A stretch of DNA of 64,000 nucleotides from Capitulum mitella (taxonomy: Eukaryota; Arthropoda; Thecostraca; Pollicipedomorpha; Pollicipedidae). Positions 12,234-24,065 of this stretch are shown here, one piece after another. Under the pieces are notes generated by a model, which did not search any database, was not told the origin of the DNA, and was given only the letters and a program-made list of their open reading frames with translations. The DNA lies in contig CP099847.1 in assembly GCA_030062745.1 (NCBI GenBank), positions 28,382,923 to 28,446,922 on the forward strand. Direction: 5' to 3'. Made by a program: the position numbers and the translations under genes. How positions within the stretch are numbered: the stretch's first letter is position 1; each line of letters begins with the position of its first letter.

Positions 12234-14248
12234 TCGAATCCATATATTTAAGTAAAGATCTGTATCATGGTCATGAAAAGTTGCGTTAAAGTGACGTCAT
12301 AGAGACGACAGTCTTTACGATTGTTTTCGTTTGGTCCGAATTTTCTTGTTCTTTGCGGGTACATATGAGATGCAACATGTTGACATGTTTCAATCCATGC
12401 ATTTGTCATGACAATCCAATATCTAACATCCATGACCTCATATTAGATCTTCAGAGATGAATTTAAAATATACAAGAATTTATCACTTAAATGATATGGA
12501 CGTCATTTAAACTTCAATGGTAGCGTTTTTTGACGAAACACGTACGAGTACTTTTCAGATTGTATAATACAGGGCTATCAATTGATATTCATCTTGATCA
12601 GATCAGTGTTGTAATTCCTGGGACAATGACCTTGGCTTTTGACCTAAACCTAAAAAAAAAATTGCAAATGTCGATGTTCGTGATAAGGCTGAAGTATCTG
12701 GATTGCGTTGGATGTGGATGGAAGGAAGTAAAAAGGCTGTTTCCCTCTCTCGGCCATCATTAAAGCAACGATAATGTTTGATTTGACCTTGGCTTGTGGC
12801 TTCATATTGTCTTCCAAGTTAATTTTGTTACTGTTCCGATGGCAGCACGCGATGGGCAGTCGACTGATGTTTGAATTACCGAAATTCGTGCAGCGGTTGA
12901 AGAGCTGTGCTGGGGGTAGAGTTCTTATCGTCTCATTTAATGGGGCTGCGCCAGATATCACAGCCAGCGGTGAGTTAATGCCAGCAGTGGGATTCTGGCT
13001 TCAAAAACTCCGCGAAAAACCAAATCATCTCACGATGGTGCATGCTAAACATGTCATGCGTAAGCATGTGCTTCAGATGCATTTTTGGTCACCGTAACCA
13101 ATGGGTCACGCATCGATCACATCCTGCTTTGTTGCGCACTTCGCAGCGTGTCGGTGACAGACCGCACCTGTCGAGCCTTCCGCAAGGCATGTTCCGTGCC
13201 GCCGGCAGCCACGCGAAACCGCCTGCTGAGCCCGACCGCCCGCTGAATATTGAATGGCGGAGGATTGGCTGGCGCGAGCACGATCAGTCAGGCCCGAACA
13301 CGTGATCGCGGCCGGGCCGCGGCAGACGGGCACCCGCATGGCGGCGCCGGCAGCTTCCGGTCCAGATACCGGCCGGCGTCCGCCGCCGCAAAATGTCCAG
13401 GTTTTGGTGTCGACAGTGGTATCACTGTAGCTCAAGAAGCAGGAGCATTGTAGCTTTTGTTTCAAGCGGTGCAATTTTCTGACATTTTTGTGCATGACGA
13501 CTGAAACAACAACGCACTTGCTTTGCATTTTCAGCCTTTGGATGGACAGAAACTCGGGGTGGTACTAACGGATCTCATATTTGCCACCGGAGTACTTGAT
13601 CCTCGGCGGCATTCGCCATTTGACCAACTTTGGCGTTGGAGAGGGCGGCTGAAACCGCCCCTGGCAACGAAAAAACGCGTTTAACATTTTTTTGGCAGCA
13701 CAGTCATACCGGTTGGGCCGTTTGAAGTCGTGCAGTGATCTTACAGACGACTTTAAAGGGAATCACGTCAGTGGGTTCTGGTTTCCATTTGATCCTACGA
13801 GATTCAGCCCTTAGGGTGCTCTTGAGGAGTTCAGAGCGACTTCTGACGATGAACAGGGACTGAAAGTACTGTTGCTGAGCGAATCATCGTTTCCGATTGC
13901 TTCATTACTTCTCCGGAGCCAGTAAAATTTCAGAAAAGATCAGTGGCGTGAATTCATGATTTTCAACGAAAATGATGTTGACACATCTAGAGATGCAAGT
14001 ACTGATGTTGCTGACATGCTAAGGCCAGACGGCGCTAATGTTCCGCAGCAGGTGAGTCACTGTCATAGATGCGATACTTCGTCAAAGCTCAAGAGGATGG
14101 AAATAATGGCTGACCAACGTGAAATGATTTTCTATCCGTATTTCGGTCGTGTTAATTTGGACTATAGGGATTTCATCTAGATTTTTAAGTGAGCTTATCT
14201 TAGGCCAAATTACGCTGTTGACGAAAATGTTTGGCGTATTCGATTTAA

Positions 14249-15449
14249 CCCTATTCCCGGAGGGCTAGACGGTATGGTCGAATCCCGGCAGGGGGCGGAT
14301 TCGGCCCCCCCTGAGATCTCGAGAACTACTTGTCCGATTTCATCGCAACAAACGGCAATCGATTTGCCGTGACGTGAACTACATTTCTATAAATTTTTTT
14401 CAAAATTTCGAAATTTGTGAATACAGGGGGGCAAAAATATTAAAATGGGGGGTACTTTTGGACTTCTTATAACTCCGTTGTTTATCGACCGATTTCGATG
14501 AAACTAGCATGAATCGAGAGATTATGGATAGGGCTTTTACGATGGGTCCGCAAATCTCAAATTTTGAGAAAATTCAGGGGCGTTCACAGGGTTTCAAAAA
14601 TAGGAGGATTAGTTTTCTAACAACTGAATGAACAAAAGAGGCAAACACCCTTTTTTTTGCTTCTGCTAGTCATGTTATACTAAAGAAGTACAAATCGCAT
14701 TACAATGTTTGTATAATGTTAGCAAAGGCGGTGCCAGGGACATGAAAAAGGGGGAACTCATGGTCACACGTTTCTCAGATCAACTTGTGACCTTTGACCT
14801 TAAATGACCTCCAGTGACCTTGGGGTCACTTGGAATGATTTTGTGTGCATTTAATATTGTCTTTAAACGTTTTCAATCATTGAATTCACTCTATTTGAAA
14901 AAAAAATTCATTTTATGGCTATTGCGATATAGGGTACGCGCACTGACATTTTAGGTCATATCTCCGTGACCCGACCTGATATCAAGCTGTAACTTGGTAC
15001 ACAAGTAGAAAGCACCCTTCTTCGTCATATATATTCCGGGTTTGGCATTTAAAATAACGGCGCCGAAATTATAGCGAAAAAACAAATTTTGACTTTTGAC
15101 CTTGACCTGACCTTGTAAAATGACTTCAGATAACGAAAATTACATCTGCACATTGCCGAACTATTTAGCTATACATCCATTTAAAGTTTTAAGTTCCATC
15201 TTTAAAACTCTGTTTTTGGCAAACATTTTCCTTTTACCCTCAACGTGGCCAAAAATGGTATGAGGTGCTTCCAAAAACGTTGCCTGGCTCCGCCCCTGAG
15301 CAAAATAGAATTTTGAAATTTTGCCACGGCACGTCGAAAGAATAACTAGGAAAATGCAACCAAGTTTCGTGAAGCTGCGTTAAAAAGCCTGGAACTGGCA
15401 AGCAAAAAACCCGAGGGGGGCGGATTCCGCCCCCCTGCCGGGAATAGGG
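14249..15449 (-). mobile_element. Complete TTAA-flanked element, family 1 (1.2 kb)
   Basis: Begins CCCTATTCCCGG right after TTAA (14,245-14,248) and ends CCGGGAATAGGG right before TTAA (15,450-15,453), a perfect 12-bp terminal inverted repeat. Each end also has a GC-rich subterminal hairpin (about 14,284-14,312 and 15,414-15,437). It is in the opposite orientation to the copy at 62,164 and matches it along its whole length. It carries a perfect DR1 in reverse (TGACCTTTGACCT, 14,788-14,800) and a TGACCTTGA site (15,097-15,105). There is no transposase frame, so it would depend on an enzyme supplied elsewhere. TTAA targets and CCC...GGG ends are typical of piggyBac elements; that placement is inference. 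Confidence 0.88.
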
Positions 15450-15648
15450 TTAAAGCAGGAATTTTTGCTCTTTTAAGAACATACTTCAGCGCAGCCTAGG
15501 AATGACGGCCTGTTTATTTCGGAGAGACCTTTGATTTTTATTGTTACCGTTGATGTTTTTGCATTTGTTTACGTCCAGGATTATCGGGGTAGGAATCGGC
15601 ATATCCCGTGGCACAGAACCAACGCCTCGCAAAAAATTGTGGTTTTAA

Positions 15649-16867
15649 CCCGTCCCCGACTGGGGGGGACAGCTGACTGCCCCCCTGAGGTTTTTCTGGG
15701 ATTGCGAGAGAACCAACAAACACAGAGTCACGAAACTTTGTGTACCTTTTGCTCCATCAATTGTACATCTCGTGTCAAAATTTTGACCTCAGGTCAGGTC
15801 AGATGCCTGACCTAAGTCAGGTCAAACAGACCTATGTCAAAAAAAGTTTAGCGCCCTGTAACTTTTTCGCAAAACAAGATATCTCAATTAAACTTTCAGC
15901 GATTAGTGATCGTGATGGATGCAACAAATCCGCTATCTCAGATTTTTCGGAATTTTCCGGGTCACTGACCTAAGGTGAAGCCCATTTTACAGACATATCG
16001 CCGTTTTTTCGGAAATTGACTAAATATTCCATAACATTTTTAGTGTGGAGTGAAGCAGACATCTAGTTACCGTCATTGGGCAAAATATCAGTGACTTCCA
16101 GCCATTGACCTGAGGTCAGGTCACGAATAACTGTAGTGGGCCAAAATGTACCACCGTCAAAATCGACCATGAATTACTCAGAATGGGTAAAAAATGGCAG
16201 AACTAGCTTGCACAAACGTAATTAATACCAGGAACCTCAAAAAGTTTGAAAAAGTAGCATATTTTGGGAATAAACAGACTCTCGCGAATAAAGCTCCGCC
16301 AACTTTGTAGATTGGCAACTAATCAATTTTTCCAAAATTTAAGCATGAGAAACCATGACAAGAAGCACAAAGATCAATAAAATTGACTTAAATTGTCTTT
16401 TTTTCGCGAAAATAAAGTAACGCTAAAATTAGTTCCCGTCAATTTGGTACGGCATACGGCAGCGGCGCACACTGAGGGCCGACCGGGAGAATTACGGTGT
16501 CTTTAACTCAACGTTTCGGCGTATATATTGAACAAATCTGGGGGAATTAGACGTGTATCGGCATCCGCGGACATTTACTTGTGCGCTGGTGCCTTTACCT
16601 ATGCGTTATTAGTCACAGCCCTTGAGATTCAGGCCATTTCTCGGTCTCATGCAGTCGGCTATGAGAAAACATTATGGGGCGTAAATTGGCTTACATATTA
16701 TCTAAAATTAAAAATGAGACCAATTGCGAGCTCTTCTGGTCACAGGCTTTCCAACGGTATGCTTATTTTTATCGTGCGACCAACCGTTCGTAAGTTAGAG
16801 GCGGGGCAGTCAACTGCCCCCCCCCCGAGTCGCCGATGTTCGGGACGGACCGACGGTCGTGCGCGGG
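15649..16867. mobile_element. Complete TTAA-flanked element, family 3 (1.22 kb)
   Basis: Begins CCCGTCCCCGACTGGGG after TTAA (15,645-15,648) and ends GTGCGCGGG before TTAA (16,868-16,871). Both ends carry a GC-rich subterminal hairpin around CAGCTGACTG or CAGTCAACTG (about 15,660-15,690 and 16,800-16,832). The terminal repeats are less exact than in family 1. The interior holds clustered half-sites (15,783-15,838) and TGACCTGAGGTCAGGTCA (about 16,106-16,123). An open frame inside has no recognisable domain. Diverged relatives appear in the adhesion gene's introns at about 34.15-34.79 kb and 36.1-36.48 kb. Confidence 0.75.
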
Positions 16868-16871
16868 TTAA

Positions 16872-18838
16872 CATGTGTCATCAAATGGTTCCGTTGTCCT
16901 GGGTTTCCCAGCCTTTGCATGCGTTGTACACCAGTCAGAAGCAAAATGCCGTTGTTGCGTTCAGTCAGAACATGAGGTAAAGCAAGAAGATCATGGCGTG
17001 ACATCAACTCTGTTTTTTTTTCGATTCTTCTTCTCTGCTGCTGATTTTCCTTTTTTAACGTTCCTATACCAATGGTAAAAACCGAGATCCAGTTCCCTCG
17101 GCAAGACTGCATTAGCCGTTTGGGTCCCAGTGTCATCCGTAGCATGAAAGCAGAGTACGATTTCACAAGAAAAAAGACGTGCAGGCATTCACACCCGGGG
17201 ACTGGCTTCAGTCATATCTATCTTAATCATGGTTTTAGCTCAGCCCTCACTCTCAGGACAGTGACACGCTATTACAAGCAAAAACCAGAACAAACACTAC
17301 CTGTAACATTTTCATGGTTTGGACCTACTTGGCATGGAGGAGTTGACACCGCATGCAGGAAGTTACAGTCAAGCACAATTCATGGGCTCAATGGCACTCT
17401 AGATTGCCATCAATAATCCATTTATCTGACGCTCCAAAATCGGTACCAAATAGCGCGCTGCCAATTTGATTTGGCAGTGTTAATCCATCAGCTGTTAGCC
17501 GCTTTCCAGATATTTTATCAACAGTCTTTAAAAAAACTGAGGACTTAAGACCAAAAAAATGTTATAAAGGCATGCTTACAGCCTACCTGGGAGTCGATTT
17601 TTATGACCTCCAAACGAAGGCTTGTGCTGTTCGCTAAAGGAGCATGCTTTAGTTTTCTCAAAATTGGAATAGACTGAGTTGCCATTGGTGTTGCGCTTTC
17701 TTTAAAGTTGCGATCTACCATTTTCTTAGCAAACGTTGATGAAAATAATTGGACGCAAAGAGTAAAGACAGAACCAGCACTACAGGTGAGGAAGTGCCCT
17801 ATGTGTCTGAACGGAAAACCAGCACTGAGTAAGACTGAGTCCCGTAAAACAAAACGGTTTCTGTATGGTGGTGTCCCTCGCGGTATCCTAATTTCTCTAT
17901 GACGTGACCTCGAAAAGAGATCATGGGTCAATGGCCAGAGGCGTGGTCCTTATTTTGCTGCTTTCAGAATTTCTATGGGGACGCCGCCACAAACTGTGAG
18001 CGTAAGCATGACAGTAAGCTTTGCAAAATTTTCAAAAATACTTAGGACAGCCCCAGAGCAGTTGAAGTCGGCCCTGTCGGGCGTTTCACTGCGTTGAATT
18101 CACCATGGGCTCAACATGGGGAAATATCAAGCTAACACCGCGAACCCAGCACATAACACTGCTTTTCCTGTTTCTCTGCTCTTTCGGAAAGCGACGCTAC
18201 TCCACCTGCAGTCTTTACTGAGCTGGCAAGGTACATTAAGACTGTCCCATGCGCTGTTTCTAGGCTTTAGATGCAAAACCTCCGGAGGTTGGAATTTGGA
18301 AACACCGTGTTTTGCTCATGCCATACCGATCACGTACTATCTGGACTTAATTTCCTTTTCGATGTGTCGTATCGCCGCGGCAAATTCGCGCTCCTCGGCA
18401 TCCGAAACACACAGCTCGTAGGTGCTGCAGCTAATTGGACAGTAAGCTGAAGATTCCTCGTGTGGAGCCTCAGCCACCCAGTCACTCCTCCGTTGCTGAT
18501 GGTAAGGCCGTATCTTGGGAGCACAGCCCGAATTTGACAATCGTCATAATCGCACTGTTTATTACAGGTGCCCACTGGTTTTGGAATGCGCCTCAGATCA
18601 TTAAGGGGCCAGACGAACAAACCTAGCCTTCCCTCACCTCATCACTAGTACCCACACACATATGATTAAATGCCCCACAATGATTCGAGTTAAACGACAA
18701 AAAAATTCATCCGCGATATCGAAGGAAGTTAAGTTGCACGTTGGCAGTCGTCGAGAACAACTAGGCATCTACAACAGCTTTAAGCGTAAATTTTGACGGC
18801 TATTTTTCTGCAAACAACTGTTTTTGTTTCGTTTTCCC
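16872..18838. other. Non-genic sequence, no gene recognised
   Basis: Small open frames exist on both strands, but none has a domain, splice context or family resemblance that I can support. Confidence 0.5.
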
Positions 18839-19353
18839 AGGTCCAAAATGATGCCATCGTCTTTGAAAATAAAAGGCAAGACGCGGAAATCGACCAACGT
18901 CTTCGTGGTATGCTGTTCATTGGAGCGGCTGATCGGTGCGTCTTTGCCATCTTCTGGGCAAGTCCATCGTCGCTTCTTGCACGTCCATAATGATGGGAAG
19001 CAGACAGTCTCCGAGGCAGCTGATGCCGTCATCAGAAAAGCTCGTAAATTTTGTGATATCGTCCGGCTCCCCACGCGCAAAAATCGGCAGTGTGCACACA
19101 AGCTTATCAAAAGACACGCGGAATTGAGAAACCTGACGCGAGGAAAAAAAACGCTCGACGCACTCCGTTGTGATGAAACGGAGCGCCTCGATGCCAGATC
19201 TTGACAATCTTTTCCATATCGCTCACGGAAACGCACTGAATATGATCTCTATTGAGGAGGACAAGGCCTTCCTTAAGCCTTAGCGAGAGGATGGTCGAAA
19301 GGGAAGCATGCAGGGTGCGAGCAAGATATCTCACAGAAAGGTCCAAAATGATG
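18839..19353 (+). pseudogene. Broken fragment of an arthropod repeat-associated protein family
   Basis: The frame from about 18,841 to 19,199 encodes a basic protein containing 'AADAVIRKARKFCDIVRLPT' and 'HKLIKRHAELRNLTRGKK'. After a frameshift near 19,199 the next frame continues 'LDNLFHIAHGNALNMI' and 'EEDKAFL', then meets an in-frame TAG at 19,281-19,283 where the family usually has a codon such as CAG. This order of motifs (IPT/LPT segment, basic helix, LDxLFDIAHxxAL block, EEDxxFL) is one I remember from uncharacterised, multi-copy arthropod proteins that behave like mobile-element passengers. The function is unknown. The fragment is bracketed by a 15-bp direct repeat. It is a dead copy; the family recall has not been checked against any database. 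Confidence 0.6.
18839..19353. repeat. 15-bp direct repeat spaced exactly 500 nt, flanking the pseudogene
   Basis: AGGTCCAAAATGATG occurs at 18,839-18,853 and again at 19,339-19,353, and both copies continue with one mismatch and then CAT. It brackets the broken coding fragment and could be a target-site duplication. Confidence 0.7.
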
Positions 19354-20300
19354 TCATATACAGGTATACAACGCTTCCGTGTTGCTGTAATGCGCTAATC
19401 CTATCGAGACGTGAACCAGTATTTGAATAAGAATAAGACCAATGTTTGAATAAATTTGGCACAGAAATGATGCAAACCACGGCTAGAAATTTTAACCATT
19501 CCCATCCCTTGGAGCGTTCATAATGCGGTCATTATTGCTATTTAAGATGGTGAAAGATCGAAATCAGTGTTAAATTAGACGAAAATTGTCTGGGATGACA
19601 ACACAACCACGAATATCACCAAAACTAAGATCATGATGAGTAATAAAACGCGTCCTACGTCATACGACTATAATGCATGATGGCTATTGACCTGTACTCT
19701 ACTGTTGGAGCAAGCTTTCACAGCGGCAGGCAGGCATACCACGGCCAGAAATGCAAGACGCTCAGATTCCTTGCCACGCGCATAAAGCGGTCATTATATG
19801 CTTTGCTAGCTCAATAAAGACCGCAGCCAGAGTAGTGACGCTTTCCTATTCAGCATAGAAACAGGAAAATCATGCCTGTTTGCTGGATTCGCGGTGTTGG
19901 CACGGTATTTCCTTATGTTGAGTCATAAGTGGATTCAACACAGCGCAACACCCGACATGGCCAACTTCAACTGCTCTGGGGCGGGCCTAAATATTATTCA
20001 GTCACCCTCAAACTATGCACAAGTTCTTGTTATGCCTAACCTCACAATTTGCGGGGACGTCCTTATAGAAATAAACCAAAAAAGGCCAAACAAAATTCCA
20101 TGGGAGTCGGAGAAGCCGTCATAGGGCAACTTGCGGAAATCCTCTGGAGCTGCACCAACACTGTCCTGCTGAAGACTGAAAAGTATCGAGCTTAATGAAT
20201 CTGACAGGGTTTAGTAACGTCGGCATGGTTTTTCATATACCGCACGACTTCTCAATGTCGAACACAGCATGTGATGGCAAACATCACACGATCCTAACAT

Positions 20301-20380
20301 CCCTGAGACGCTTCATCTGGGGCACATTTCCTGGGTTAAGCCCTGAGACGCTTCATCCCGGGCACATTTCCTGGGTTAAG
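20301..20380. repeat. 40-bp tandem duplication
   Basis: Two adjacent 40-bp copies starting ccctgagacgcttcatc (20,301 and 20,341) differ at two positions. Confidence 0.9.
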
Positions 20381-21520
20381 CATCTGGGCAGGCCGTCCGA
20401 GCACTCTCTGTCCCCCCAGATCTATGATTATGTCAAGACACTGTCGACGAGATGTCCTGGTGAGCGCCGCTGAAATTGGGCCAATATTGACCTGCAGACG
20501 CCACTCCGGACGTCAAAGCGATCTGGCCCTCAGCCATAGAGGCTGCAGCGTCACAGCAGACGTCCTCGCCCGCCGGCGAATTCGGGCCGGGAGCTAGTTA
20601 AACTGCGGGACGAGCTCGACACGGACGGCACGCGAACTGCCAGACGAACTGACGACCGCCGGCGCTGCGCAGGCTGGAAACTGGGCGCGCACGGCACACT
20701 CGTGTACTCGGGCCGCACATAACCTGTCGGGAAGTTAGTTTGCGTCGCCGCCGGAAAACGTCGTTCCTCGCAAGTGAATATAGTTCATTCGGCATCGGTG
20801 ACAGCACAGCACAGGCTGCCAATACATCCGCACGTGAGGTTGAAGTGTCTTAGGCCTGAAGCTTATTTCCTTGGCGATAAAAATTGCAGGGCGCATGTGC
20901 TTTCGACATAACTTTCTCCTGTTCACATTTGGAAAATGCAAGCCTCCGAAGAGTAACTGATTAATAACATGCTACTGTTTAGAGTCATATCAGGTTTCTT
21001 TCGCCAGATGTTTTGTTCTCCATGCTAGGAGTCTTAACTGAAATGTAGTCGTTCATCCGTGCAATGTCCCGAAATCATATTTCTATGGGAAGTGACGCAA
21101 TACAACAGAGTTCCGCTCAGTCATCAGTTTTACCGATCTTTTTTACACTCCAGGAAATGCTACAGCTCTTCCCGGTTGGCTAAGTGCCAATGATTATCTG
21201 CATATAGATAAGTAAACAAGTGAACATCGGTGGTCATTGAGTCGGTAAGGATGAACGTGCCCAACGTACAGCATTGAAAGCATAAGCCCATCTCCACGGC
21301 ACCATATTATGATTCCTAAATGCGATCACATGCCATACACAGAGACAATAGTGAGTGCGAGATGGGCTATTTAGTATCCTTGTCGCAAACGCTGACGGCG
21401 GGCAGCATAAACTGTGTACGTAAGCGGCAGCACTTGTACTCGTTCCTGAGAGGCTTCATCTTTTGTATTTATGTATTATTGTAAATGTATTATTGTATTT
21501 ATGTATTTTTGTATTATTGT

Positions 21521-21548
21521 AAACGGAACATTTGTATATGTTCCGTTT
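21521..21548. repeat. Perfect 11-bp inverted repeat (hairpin)
   Basis: AAACGGAACAT at 21,521-21,531 and its exact reverse complement at 21,538-21,548 are separated by six bases. It follows an AT-rich low-complexity stretch of TATTTATGTATTATTG-like words. Confidence 0.8.
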
Positions 21549-22379
21549 CGTTGCGTACACAGAGCAAAAGCGGGAGTTGCCATCAATTGCCAACAAAATG
21601 GGCATTTTAGGGAGGTTTGCAATATTGCATCGGAAATGTGGTCACTAAAAAATTGGTCTGTTTCCTTTCAGCCCATGACTTGTCTAGGAAACTACTCAGT
21701 CGTTACGGGTATTGAGACGCACACGAACTGATAAATAAATGCACTTATCCAGTGTCCTTTCACATACTGCTTGGAAACAGACGTGCCAACCATAGCGATG
21801 GCGTTGGTTGCCACGGCAGACCACAGCCTGTGCCGACATCGGTCGCCGAGTGCCTCCGTGCGCGAGTGTGGGCGACCCTGCACGGTCTCGTCATCAACGC
21901 TGGCTGTTGGCGCTTTGTGGTGGGCTGCCGCGAAAATGTAATATTTCAGGCGGGAAGCGAAAAATCACGGCGCTCTATAGGAACCTGCGCCATGTCGATC
22001 AGCGAGATGTCCTGACAACACATTCCTGTGATAATTCCGATACGGGAAACTAGAAATACCGAACCGTCCATTGTGCAGCATTCCGCGCCATTGATGCGCG
22101 CCAGCAAAGTGATTCCATTTGTGGGACCCCGTTAATGGGGTTTCACCACCTACGGCCTCGTGATATTTCCGTTTGTAGCCGATATTGTTTGGATCAAATC
22201 TGTCGATTTCTGTCATTTGTCATGTCCGCGCAAAGGTCTTTATCATTGGTATTTGAAGATCAATTTTTAATTAGATGACGTAATAATAGTCATTACGTGA
22301 TGGCATGCGACATTTTTGTTTTTCTTTGCCTTTGCTACCAAGATTTTCCATTTGATTTCTCTTTTTTTTTTTTTTTTCT

Positions 22380-22407
22380 ATTTGGCTTCACTTGGGTGAA
22401 GCCAAAT
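22380..22407. repeat. Perfect 12-bp inverted repeat with 4-nt loop
   Basis: ATTTGGCTTCAC at 22,380-22,391 is followed by TTGG and the exact reverse complement at 22,396-22,407. It sits directly beside a run of 17 T. The layout could mark a retroposon tail or an element end, but no element body is recognised. Confidence 0.8.
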
Positions 22408-23279
22408 CTGAGTATCGAAGAAACTTAAAATTTACGCACAGTTGCACTGTGGTTGTATCTTGCTTTTTCAGCCTAGCGCAGGCACGCACGTCTTCACCCT
22501 GATTCAAGAAGCTCCCACCAGGCACACAACTCTCGCCCACCCTTTGAAGTCGTATATGTAACGTATTTAGAGATGTCAAATGCATCAAAGAACCCTACCA
22601 CATTTTCATCTTTTAGAACCTCAAACATAGCATATTTTGCAAGATTCAGGTCCTATCGTAATGAACATAATAATTTATCTCATTTTTCTGTTTCTTTTTT
22701 GCGGAACTCTTGTGGTGTCTGAAACACGCAACAACCGTGCTTAACGTTTCTTTTGTCAGACTCGTCTGTCGCGTTTGGCTTCTCAGGCATGAAAAATTGG
22801 CTCCAAAGAATATTGCGAGACTTCCGTTAGACACATTCGTCACATATTGCGAACATCGCAGGACCAAATGGTGACAGATATTATGAATGAATGAAATTTA
22901 CAGAACACATTACGAAAATGCTAAAGTTTGAAATTAAACTTCGATCATATATCCGTATCCTCCTGCGAGTCAAAAAGCAGTGGAAGGTAGCAAAAATACA
23001 AGGAAAACGAGCAATGTTAAATGTATTCAGAACACTGCACATGCACGTGATTTGTGAACATGTTCCAGCCATGATTAATATAAATCTAGCTGCCAGAATA
23101 GAATACGATGTCAACATAAATTTACAAAACTGACCGTGAGCTGCCAGCAGGTTATCACGAAACACAGAGAAAACTTGAAAACGTCTTTCACACGCACGGT
23201 ACAAATTCAGGCGTACAGCTGTTCGCAGCCAACCACACCCTCCACGCCGCCCAATCTGCCAAACACAGGGACCAAAATC

Positions 23280-23952
23280 GGCCGCCGCGATCGCTTCCAG
23301 TCGGTAGAAACATTCAGCGCGCCCACACGCGCGCTCCGAACACCGAACAAGGCACCATCAAGCAGAAGTGGGCGCTCGGCGCGGCGCCACGGCGCACTCG
23401 GGCGCGCGGCCGGCGGCCGGCGGCGCGCCGCGATGGCCCAACTTGGGCCGGCGGGCGGGCGGGCCGATCAGCGCCCGTTCCGGCCCGCTGGCGCCGGCGA
23501 CGGACGGCCGCCGCCCAGACGACAGGCAAAGTTGGCGGCGGCGCGGCGGCCGCGTGCGTGTCGGCCCGCCACCGGCGCCCGCGCGGCGAGGGGGTCAGGA
23601 CACCGCGTGCTGTGTGCCTGGACAGCGCTGTTCATGATTCTTTCCTTTTCGAGGAACGGGACAGCCAGACACGGGGTGTCCGCGATTCACAGGAGTGTCG
23701 GACCGACACTCGGGCGCTTCCCCAGAATCCGGCGATGGGTCTCGAGGGCGTCCTCAAAACCAGCCGAGCTGTTCCTGGGGAGGGGCAGAGCGACGGTGCT
23801 CGTCGACCGTGGTGAGACGCGTCTCCGGCCTGTGTCCGGCCACCGCCAGCCACCACTGCGAGCTCGCGCGCTCGGGAGGCGGAGGCTACTGAGCGTTCCG
23901 CAGCGCCTGCTAGTCCTTCCTCCGTGGCCCGTCACGGCGTTGACGACCGACA
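23280..23952. other. CpG-rich block just past the adhesion gene's stop codon
   Basis: Very GC- and CpG-rich DNA lies immediately downstream (on the minus strand) of the adhesion gene's stop. It probably includes 3' untranslated sequence. The long plus-strand open frame through it (Arg/Ala/Pro/Gly-rich, no domain) looks like a by-product of composition. Confidence 0.45.
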
Positions 23953-24065
23953 TCAGCAGTCGAGCAGCACCGGCAGGATGATGAAGACGACGACCAGCAG
24001 CCAGCCGGACCTGAGGCCGCGGCGCGGGGCCCGCGCCCCTCCGGAGGCGCTCCGGGACTCCAGCG
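23953..24065 (-). CDS. Adhesion gene coding exon 10: GPI-attachment tail and stop
   Basis: Acceptor ...GCTCCGCCAG. Codes residues 427-463: an Arg/Gly/Ser-rich spacer with small residues at 432-436 (SASGG), then 'GWLLVVVFIILPVLLDC' and a TGA at 23,953-23,955. A short hydrophobic end with no charged cytoplasmic tail suggests a GPI anchor, not a transmembrane helix. The frame follows exactly from exon 9. Confidence 0.88.

Larger units (their letters stand above)
9631..14244. other. Non-genic sequence with minor repeats
   Basis: No gene is recognised. It holds a G-run (9,904-9,914), a possible element end (about 11,950-12,110), a 39-bp tandem pair (12,156-12,233), scattered TGACCT words near 12,620-12,800 and a GC-rich patch (13,130-13,400), some of them listed separately. 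Open frames in the GC-rich patch look compositional. Confidence 0.5.
19354..23279. other. Non-genic sequence downstream of the adhesion gene
   Basis: No gene is recognised. It contains a 40-bp tandem pair and two perfect hairpins listed separately, a GC-richer patch at 20,510-20,720 and a T17 run at 22,361-22,377. The 3' untranslated region of the minus-strand adhesion gene may reach into the right edge; I could not fix its polyadenylation site. Confidence 0.45.

Noticed and set aside
14781-14830. TGACCT clusters as promoter elements of a nearby gene
   Set aside because: They lie inside a transposon-like copy and no gene starts nearby; they are treated as part of the element.
23136-23981. 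281-codon plus-strand open frame overlapping the last adhesion exon
   Set aside because: It is Arg/Ala/Pro/Gly-rich as the base composition dictates, has no domain, and is antisense to a well-supported exon.
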